Assembly (NCBI GenBank): GCA_945834545.1
Contig: CAMAHO010000097.1
Span: 1 to 8,521, forward strand
Origin: an uncultured Lachnospiraceae bacterium
Lineage (GTDB): Bacteria > Bacillota > Clostridia > Lachnospirales > Lachnospiraceae
DNA length: 8,521 nucleotides
Direction: 5' to 3'
A program made the translations under genes and the position numbers. The notes under the pieces were generated by a model. It searched no databases. It saw nothing but the letters and a program-made list of their open reading frames with translations, and was not told the DNA's origin. This document shows, piece after piece, positions 1 through 4,344 of the stretch; positions within the stretch are counted from its first letter, which is position 1, and every line of letters starts with the position of its first letter.

Positions 1-38
1 AAAGTGCCACCGGGACGAAAACCGTCCCAGTGGCATTT
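1..38 (-). terminator. Rho-independent terminator of the transglutaminase-like gene, cut by the window edge
   Basis: An inverted repeat pairs TGCCAC (5-10) with GTGGCA (30-35). After one C/A mismatch, GGGAC (12-16) pairs with GTCCC (24-28) around a short A-rich loop. Read on the minus strand, the hairpin begins 7 bases after the stop codon at 43-45 and is followed by CTTT, where the window ends. The full length of the T-run therefore cannot be seen. Position and GC-rich stem fit an intrinsic terminator for the leftward gene. A/T pairs at 2-3 and 37-38 could extend the stem and let it work in both directions. Confidence 0.8.
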
Positions 39-42
39 CCGG

Positions 43-1623
43 TTAATTCCATACAGAAATACAATGATACAGTTTATAGAAGTAGGTACCATTCCATCTG
101 GCAACCTGCATTTGAATGGCGAAATTTTGAGCCCCTATGGATTCCAGGGCGGTGTCAGCATACGCCTTTTTATAGGTCTCATCCAGATAGCCGGCCTCGA
201 TTGCAGGATAGAGACTGACAGGTATGATAATTTCATAGGTATGGCTGCCCAGACCCAGCGCTTTTGTCTTTTCCAGACACTGCTTATAATAGGCATCCAA
301 GGTTGTCACCACCTGATCTGCGGTAAGCCCTGCAGAGACCAACTGATCCTCATAGCTCATACTGCCATCCTCTTCTTCCTCCTTTGGAGGAGCCGATTCC
401 GGCTCGTATTCCAAAGGTTCCTGAGGTGAGGGCGTTACCAGCTCTGTATCCGAAGTAGTCCCCTTCTCCTCCAAGCAGGCCGGCAGATACACTGACAGAC
501 CGGTTCTTAGATGTGTGCTTCGAAAGGCCTCATCAGAGCAATTGTAATAGTCGAAGGTTATCGGCTCTGTATCATCCCAGGTTACATCCACATTGGCATA
601 TCGATCCTCCAGGGCAATGATATTCCAGGCATGATCCCCGTCACTGTAGCCGGTGCAATAATAGGTGGGTATCTCCAGTTTCTGCATCAGATACTGAAAG
701 GCTCTGGCATAGCCTGCACACACACTCTGGTGATTCACCAGGGCAGAATAGGCGCTTTGATTACATTCCGCCGTTGTCTTGTATTCCACCAGTTCTGCCA
801 AGGCAGTATGCACATACCTCTCCTTTTCCAGGTCATCTGCAAATTTTCTGGTTTCCTCCAGAATGGATTCTGCTGCTGCCTGAAACCGTCTGGTTTCCTC
901 CTGCAAACGCTCCGCAGTCTTATTGTACTTTAAGGAAATTTCCACAACCTGTCCGGACTGTGTGTACTTGCATGAATACCCTGTATCCACATAAAACAAT
1001 TCCGGATGGTCATTGTACACTGCTTCAAATACGGTCTTGAGCTGACTTACGTGTACATTGATTGCGGGTGCAAAGCTGTCCACAACCTCCGTAGCGTTGG
1101 CGTAAATCTGGCAATACAGTCTCTTCATATCCTCTGTCAGCATTGCATAATAGGGATAAAATTCCGGGGCAAAGGTAAGCTCCTCCCCCAGATTCCCTTT
1201 GTCCAGGGCATCCTCCAGAAGCTTTTCCTCATCCGCTTCAACTTCCTTCGCCTCCTGGGAAATCTGAAGGGTATCACTCTTGCCCACCACATTGTCCGGC
1301 AATACCAAGGTTTGAGAATCCGCCATCTCGTACCCATTCTCCGGCAGCTTATTCCAATCTATGCCGTCCTGAGTACCTACGTGGATTCCCAGCTCCGGAA
1401 TCTCCACCACCAGGCCTTGGTTCTGGTTCTCGCCGAATAAATCCTTCACGCCGTCCAGCTTGTCCATAGCATTGTCTATATTATCTGCTATTCCGTTCTG
1501 ACCGTATAACAGGTGTGCCAGCTTTGCTGTGAGCTCCGGCTGAAAGGCACAGAGCATCACTCCTGCGCAAAGCAAGACTAGCAGCACCGCTATCAGATAA
1601 AACAATTTCTTCACTAATTTCAA
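43..1623 (-). CDS. Membrane-anchored or secreted transglutaminase-like (Cys-His-Asp) protein
   Basis: A 526-residue protein of the transglutaminase-like superfamily. Residues 1-7 carry lysines (K2, K5, K6) and about 8-26 are hydrophobic, giving a signal peptide or N-terminal anchor. No good lipobox is seen, so the rest should lie outside the membrane. Residues 27-150 are low-complexity and acidic, and 150-270 are a mostly helical, charged region. The catalytic core is at about 270-365, with C302 in SVCAGYA, H331 in GDHAW and D346 in VDVTWDD, the three residues expected in order. A Pro/Glu-rich linker (about 398-422) leads to a C-terminal domain (about 424-526) that I do not recognise. The family includes proteases, cross-linking enzymes and inactive relatives, so the substrate is unknown; a peptide or cell-wall target is inferred from location only. 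The start is TTG at 1623: AGAGGGAAG lies just upstream, no in-frame ATG or GTG precedes it, and a TAA stop bounds the frame. It is transcribed alone from a consensus promoter and ends at a hairpin. Confidence 0.88.
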   Translation of the reverse strand: MKLVKKLFYLIAVLLVLLCAGVMLCAFQPELTAKLAHLLYGQNGIADNIDNAMDKLDGVKDLFGENQNQGLVVEIPELGIHVGTQDGIDWNKLPENGYEMADSQTLVLPDNVVGKSDTLQISQEAKEVEADEEKLLEDALDKGNLGEELTFAPEFYPYYAMLTEDMKRLYCQIYANATEVVDSFAPAINVHVSQLKTVFEAVYNDHPELFYVDTGYSCKYTQSGQVVEISLKYNKTAERLQEETRRFQAAAESILEETRKFADDLEKERYVHTALAELVEYKTTAECNQSAYSALVNHQSVCAGYARAFQYLMQKLEIPTYYCTGYSDGDHAWNIIALEDRYANVDVTWDDTEPITFDYYNCSDEAFRSTHLRTGLSVYLPACLEEKGTTSDTELVTPSPQEPLEYEPESAPPKEEEEDGSMSYEDQLVSAGLTADQVVTTLDAYYKQCLEKTKALGLGSHTYEIIIPVSLYPAIEAGYLDETYKKAYADTALESIGAQNFAIQMQVARWNGTYFYKLYHCISVWN

Positions 1624-1627
1624 TGGT

Positions 1628-1636
1628 CTTCCCTCT
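1628..1636 (-). promoter_or_regulatory. Ribosome binding site that fixes a TTG start
   Basis: On the minus strand AGAGGGAAG precedes TTG (1621-1623), with the GAGG core 8 bases from the start codon. The next in-frame upstream codons run into a TAA stop within about 10 codons, and no ATG or GTG lies between. TTG is therefore the only start that keeps the full hydrophobic N-terminus. Confidence 0.7.
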
Positions 1637-1662
1637 TTATCTTAATGAAAGCTGTTACTCTA

Positions 1663-1691
1663 ATTATAGATTCGAGTGCAACAGGTGTCAA
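1663..1691 (-). promoter_or_regulatory. Perfect-consensus sigma-A promoter for the transglutaminase-like gene
   Basis: On the minus strand TTGACA (1686-1691) and TATAAT (1663-1668) are both exact consensus hexamers, separated by exactly 17 bases. Transcription should start near 1655, giving an untranslated leader of about 30 bases before the TTG start at 1623. A chance match of both hexamers at optimal spacing in this position is very unlikely. Confidence 0.85.
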
Positions 1692-1705
1692 TGGTGTCCC
1701 CAATG
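1684..1705. repeat. Imperfect tandem repeat over the -35 box, possible operator
   Basis: On the plus strand GGTGTCAATG (1684-1693) is followed directly by GGTGTCCCCAATG (1693-1705). The second copy matches the first except for three inserted C bases. The repeat covers the -35 hexamer at 1686-1691 and the bases just upstream, where a repressor or activator could bind. Operator function is inference; no known regulator motif was recognised. Confidence 0.35.
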
Positions 1706-1768
1706 CCCCCTGGCTGAACTGTTAGCAATAAAATCCATTTTCACTTCCTTGGTCTTATGTTAGCATAA

Positions 1769-1937
1769 AAAATATTGTAACTATTCAGAACCCCATTCGC
1801 AAAATCGCTGCTACGCAGCTTTCCTTTTGCTCATGTGGTTACTTCGCCATATAAATTTAGGAAACCAGCCCTCTGTAAGCAAGCTTACTCGGTCTGGTTT
1901 CCTAAATTTGCATGGCTCTGAATAGTTACAAAATATT
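1769..1937. mobile_element. MITE-like element with terminal inverted repeats and an 8-bp flanking duplication
   Basis: The body is 1777-1929 (153 bp). Its left end GTAACTATTCAGAACC (1777-1792) and right end GGCTCTGAATAGTTAC (1914-1929) are inverted copies matching at 15 of 16 positions. The 8 bases AAAATATT stand immediately outside both ends (1769-1776 and 1930-1937) in direct orientation, as expected for a target-site duplication. No coding sequence fits inside. The interior has a small GCTGC/GCAGC stem (1807-1819) and a large hairpin (1853-1909). These features fit a non-autonomous miniature transposable element moved by a transposase encoded elsewhere. IS6, ISL3 and IS256 families make 8-bp or 8-9-bp duplications, but I cannot assign one. 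Because AATATT is itself palindromic, the flanks could instead be an extension of the inverted repeats. It sits in the divergent gap between the transglutaminase-like and MATE genes. Confidence 0.6.
1853..1909. repeat. Perfect 16-bp inverted repeat inside the MITE-like element
   Basis: AAATTTAGGAAACCAG (1853-1868) and CTGGTTTCCTAAATTT (1894-1909) are exact reverse complements separated by 25 bases. The loop holds a second small inverted repeat, GTAAGC (1875-1880) with GCTTAC (1883-1888). As RNA this would be a very stable nested hairpin on either strand. Lacking a clear T-run, it is not a classic terminator, but it could block read-through between the divergent genes. Confidence 0.75.
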
Positions 1938-1951
1938 TTTCATAGTATGAT
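1925..1951 (+). promoter_or_regulatory. Weak candidate promoter for the MATE gene
   Basis: TATGAT (1946-1951) matches five of six bases of the -10 consensus and would start transcription near 1958. GTTACA (1925-1930) matches four of six -35 bases but at a short 15-bp spacing. If real, the -35 box is formed by the right inverted repeat of the MITE-like element plus the first base of the flanking duplication. Confidence 0.3.
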
Positions 1952-1975
1952 TATTTGTGATATGGGAGAAATGGT

Positions 1976-3346
1976 ATGACACAGAACGCAACAAAGAAAA
2001 AGAGCTTTTATGCTCAAATGTTAAAATTGGTGATCCCCATCGCGATTCAAAACCTGCTCAGCGCTGCTGTAAACTCAGCAGATGTCATTATGTTAAACTA
2101 TGTGGACCAGGCCTCCATCTCAGCTGTCTCCCTGGCTTCCCAATATGCCGGTGTCATCTTTTCCTTATTATATGGAATCGGAACCGGTGCCACCATGCTC
2201 TGCTCACAATATTATGGCAAAAAGGATTTCCGCGCCATTCAGGCGGTAGAGGGAATTGCCTTTCGCTTTTCCATCTCCTTTTGTATGCTGTTTGGCCTTT
2301 TAGCCTTCTTTATCCCGGAGTCCTTAATGCGTATTTTTACACCGGATGAGGAGCTGATTCGAATTGGTGCCTCATACCTTAAGGTCATCAGTATCGCCTA
2401 TGTGTGCTGGGGTATCACGGAGGTGTATATGTCAGTGCTTCGAAGCATCAGCAGGGTTACTGTCTGTACCATACTGAGTGTCATTACCTTCAGCCTGAAT
2501 ATTCTGTTAAATGCTGTCTTTATCTTTGGCCTCTTCGGTGCACCAAAGCTTGGTGCCGTGGGTGTGGCTGCAGCTACCTCCATTTCACGATTAGTTCAGC
2601 TGGCAGGCTGTTTCCTCATTTCCCTTACCTCAAAGGATGTGAAGTTGGATTTACGGTATATATTTATTAAGAATACTCTGTTATTCCAGGATTTTGTACG
2701 TCTTTCCCTGCCTGCTCTGGCAAATGATGTGATCTGGGGGCTGGCCTTCTCCACCTACTCTGTCATTCTCGGTCACTTGGGCTCCGATGTGGTGGCGGCG
2801 AACTCCTTTGTGGTCGTAGTTCGCAACTTTGGCACCGTACTGTGCTTCGGCGTAGCCAGCGCCGGCTCCATTTTACTTGGTCAGATTCTGGGACGAGGGG
2901 ATTTAGAAGAGGCCCGAATGGGTGCGAAAAGGCTGATGAAATTGACGGTTGGCAGCGGAATCATAGGCGGTCTCATTGTCCTTGCCAGCATTCCCGGTGT
3001 CCTTTGGTATGCCTCCTCTTCCCTCTCAGCAACTGCCTTGGGGTACTTAAAAACTATGTTATTTATCAACACCTATTACATTATGGGAGCTGCTGTGAAC
3101 ACAACCTTGATTGCCGGTGTGTTCCGAGCAGGCGGGGACAGCAAGTTTGGCTTTATCTGTGACACCATCGATATGTGGTGCTACGCCGTCCCTCTAGGCT
3201 TCCTCTCTGCCTTTGTCTTTAAGCTGCCTGTCATGTGGGTATACTTTTTGCTGTGCACCGATGAATTTGTGAAATGGCCTTGGGTACTGAAACGGTACAA
3301 GAGTGAAAAGTGGTTAAAAAATATCACCAGGGATGATTTATTTTAA
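1976..3346 (+). CDS. MATE-family multidrug/cation antiporter
   Basis: A 456-residue polytopic membrane protein, the normal length for MATE transporters (NorM/MepA/DinF type), which expel drugs or metabolites in exchange for Na+ or H+. About twelve hydrophobic segments fall into two related halves (about 15-215 and 240-430). Family-typical stretches are the first segment with D36 in SADVIML, GIGTGATMLCSQYYGKKD (67-84), GAVGVAAATSISR in the first half, and FRAGGDSKFGFICD (383-396) in the second. The substrate cannot be told from sequence. The start ATG at 1976 has GGGAGA at 1964-1969, and a more upstream ATG at 1971 is out of frame. The tail is basic (KRYKSEKWLKNITR). It is transcribed away from the transglutaminase-like gene and toward nadE, overlapping the end of nadE by 9 bp. 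No transcription regulator gene adjoins it in the window. Confidence 0.93.
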   Translation: MTQNATKKKSFYAQMLKLVIPIAIQNLLSAAVNSADVIMLNYVDQASISAVSLASQYAGVIFSLLYGIGTGATMLCSQYYGKKDFRAIQAVEGIAFRFSISFCMLFGLLAFFIPESLMRIFTPDEELIRIGASYLKVISIAYVCWGITEVYMSVLRSISRVTVCTILSVITFSLNILLNAVFIFGLFGAPKLGAVGVAAATSISRLVQLAGCFLISLTSKDVKLDLRYIFIKNTLLFQDFVRLSLPALANDVIWGLAFSTYSVILGHLGSDVVAANSFVVVVRNFGTVLCFGVASAGSILLGQILGRGDLEEARMGAKRLMKLTVGSGIIGGLIVLASIPGVLWYASSSLSATALGYLKTMLFINTYYIMGAAVNTTLIAGVFRAGGDSKFGFICDTIDMWCYAVPLGFLSAFVFKLPVMWVYFLLCTDEFVKWPWVLKRYKSEKWLKNITRDDLF

Positions 3347-4102
3347 CTCAAATCCCTGCATAGGATTCTGTTTAAAGGCGTTTCTCTCATGAAGCGCTTT
3401 TATTCTTTCTAGTGCCTCCTCCCTTTCGCAACTGCCTGTCAGAATTACGCTATCTAACTCCTCGTAGGTAAAGCCAAAATTATCCTCGTCGGTTTTTCCG
3501 GTCAAGCCGTCAGAGGGCGCCTTGGCTATAAATTCCTCCGGTATGCCCAGACTTCTGCCAAGGGCAACCACCTCCGTTACAGTCAGATTGCGCAAGGGTG
3601 AAAAGTCCCCGGCTGCATCCCCAAAGATTGTAGCATAGCCTACATAACGCTCCGAACGATTACTATTGTTGGACACCCTGCCGTTTTTACTCTGGGCGAT
3701 GGCATACAGCGTTGTCATTCGGATTCTGGGGGGCAGATTATTTTTCATTTGCTGCGTCTGCTTAAAGGGCTGTAAAATACTCCACATAGCATCTGTAGCC
3801 TCACCGATGTTAACTATCTCATAAGGAATTTGCAGCCACTGGGCGACAGCCTTAGCTTCCTCCAAATCGGCTTGCACATGGTTTGGCATCAGCACTCCAA
3901 AGACCCTGTTCTTTCCCAAAGCCTCCCTGCAAAGGGTTGCAACCACAGTGGAGTCCTTGCCTCCGGAAAGTCCCACCACCGCTACACTCTCCGGCCCATT
4001 CTCAGAAAACCAATGGCGGATCCAGTCAGTCAATTGTACTTTGATTTGTTCCACCGGGAACTGTTCTGCAAGATATATATTTAATGCTTCTCTGTCTTTC
4101 AT
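3338..4102 (-). CDS. nadE: NH3-dependent NAD+ synthetase
   Basis: A 254-residue cytoplasmic enzyme that amidates nicotinic acid adenine dinucleotide to NAD+ using ATP and ammonia, the last step of NAD+ synthesis. The PP-loop SGGKDS is at 46-51. Other family-typical stretches are RIRMTTLYAIAQ (126-137), the dimer and active-site region YVGYATIFGDAAGDFSPL (153-170) with following LTVTEV, and KAPSDGL...TDED (194-207). There is no N-terminal nitrilase domain, so free ammonia rather than glutamine is the expected nitrogen source. The length is close to the roughly 270 residues of the single-domain form. The start ATG at 4100-4102 is preceded by GAGGAAAG, a slightly short spacing, and an in-frame TAG lies upstream. 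It is read divergently from carB. A 28-codon ORF ends 18 bases upstream and may share its transcript. No terminator hairpin separates its 3' end from the MATE gene. Confidence 0.95.
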   Translation of the reverse strand: MKDREALNIYLAEQFPVEQIKVQLTDWIRHWFSENGPESVAVVGLSGGKDSTVVATLCREALGKNRVFGVLMPNHVQADLEEAKAVAQWLQIPYEIVNIGEATDAMWSILQPFKQTQQMKNNLPPRIRMTTLYAIAQSKNGRVSNNSNRSERYVGYATIFGDAAGDFSPLRNLTVTEVVALGRSLGIPEEFIAKAPSDGLTGKTDEDNFGFTYEELDSVILTGSCEREEALERIKALHERNAFKQNPMQGFELK

Positions 4103-4120
4103 CTTTCCTCTTTTCCGTCT

Positions 4121-4207
4121 CTAAGACTCAAACAGCTTCTGAAATGCCTTCACACATAAGCCTGTACCGAAGGCAGCTATGATGGTAGTTAGTCTTCGGC
4201 GTCGCAA
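4121..4207 (-). CDS. Candidate 28-residue membrane microprotein upstream of nadE
   Basis: A short reading frame starts at TTG (4205-4207) and stops at TAG (4121-4123), 18 bases before the nadE start; the gap holds the nadE ribosome site. The peptide has four arginines at residues 2-5, then the hydrophobic stretch LTTIIAAFGTGLCVKAF, and a short amphipathic tail ending FES. Basic head plus one hydrophobic segment is the usual form of small single-span membrane proteins. GGAAAG (4215-4220) lies 7 bases before the TTG, and codons such as GCC, TTC, GGC, AAG and CTG match the neighbouring genes. Against it: the start is TTG, the segment is short with a lysine near its end, and the expected transcript start (about 4221) places the ribosome site at the extreme 5' end. 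It could instead be a structured RNA leader, since arms 4145-4151/4169-4175 and 4123-4128/4191-4196 can pair. I do not recognise the family. Confidence 0.4.
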   Translation of the reverse strand: MRRRRLTTIIAAFGTGLCVKAFQKLFES

Positions 4208-4227
4208 CTGCTTTCTTTCCGTGTACG

Positions 4228-4256
4228 ATTATAGACCATTTCACAAAAAAAGCCAA
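4228..4256 (-). promoter_or_regulatory. Candidate promoter for nadE (and the small ORF)
   Basis: On the minus strand TATAAT (4228-4233) is exact, and TTGGCT (4251-4256) matches four of six -35 bases at a 17-base spacing. Transcription would begin near 4221, giving a leader of about 119 bases before nadE that contains the 28-codon ORF. The T-rich spacer is the complement of the first phased A-tract. Confidence 0.6.
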
Positions 4257-4273
4257 AAAAAATGCAAAAAAAA
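4245..4273. promoter_or_regulatory. Three helically phased A-tracts (probable bent DNA) between nadE and carB
   Basis: Runs of A at 4245-4251 (7), 4255-4262 (8) and 4266-4273 (8) have centres about 10.5 to 11 bases apart, close to one helical turn. Phased A-tracts of this kind are known to bend DNA and can act as UP-like elements upstream of promoters. The tracts lie over the nadE -35 region and just upstream of the carB promoter, so both could be affected. A 12-base palindrome TTTTTTAAAAAA follows at 4282-4293. Confidence 0.6.
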
Positions 4274-4275
4274 GG

Positions 4276-4303
4276 GTGTAATTTTTTAAAAAATCATTAT
4301 AAT
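4276..4303 (+). promoter_or_regulatory. Candidate promoter for carB
   Basis: TATAAT (4298-4303) is an exact -10 hexamer placing the transcript start near 4310 and leaving a leader of about 35 bases. The -35 is poor: GTGTAA (4276-4281) matches three of six at 16-base spacing. An overlapping alternative is an extended -10, TGT followed by TATACA (4303-4311). The weak -35 together with the A-tracts upstream suggests help from DNA bending or an activator, which is inference. The leader is too short for a PyrR-type attenuator. Confidence 0.55.
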
Positions 4304-4344
4304 GTTATACAGTATGTGTAAAACACGAATAAGGAGGCGCTTTT

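Noticed and set aside
4..1440. Several long plus-strand open frames opposite the transglutaminase-like gene
   Set aside because: They have no ribosome sites, no recognisable protein pattern, and lie antisense to a gene with an intact catalytic triad, promoter and terminator.
1777..1929. tRNA or structured non-coding RNA gene in the divergent gap
   Set aside because: No cloverleaf or known RNA motif; terminal repeats and flanking direct repeats are better explained by a miniature transposable element.
1957..2670. Plus-strand frames starting at 1957 and 2404 inside the MATE gene
   Set aside because: They are out of frame with a full-length MATE protein and rich in Cys, His and Trp, typical of shadow frames.
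4103..4227. Known NAD+ riboswitch or T-box in the nadE leader
   Set aside because: No T-box signature or recognisable NAD+ riboswitch core was seen; the stems found are reported only as a possible leader structure.
4314..4344. Leader peptide starting at ATG 4314 ahead of carB
   Set aside because: It has no ribosome site and runs out of frame into carB.
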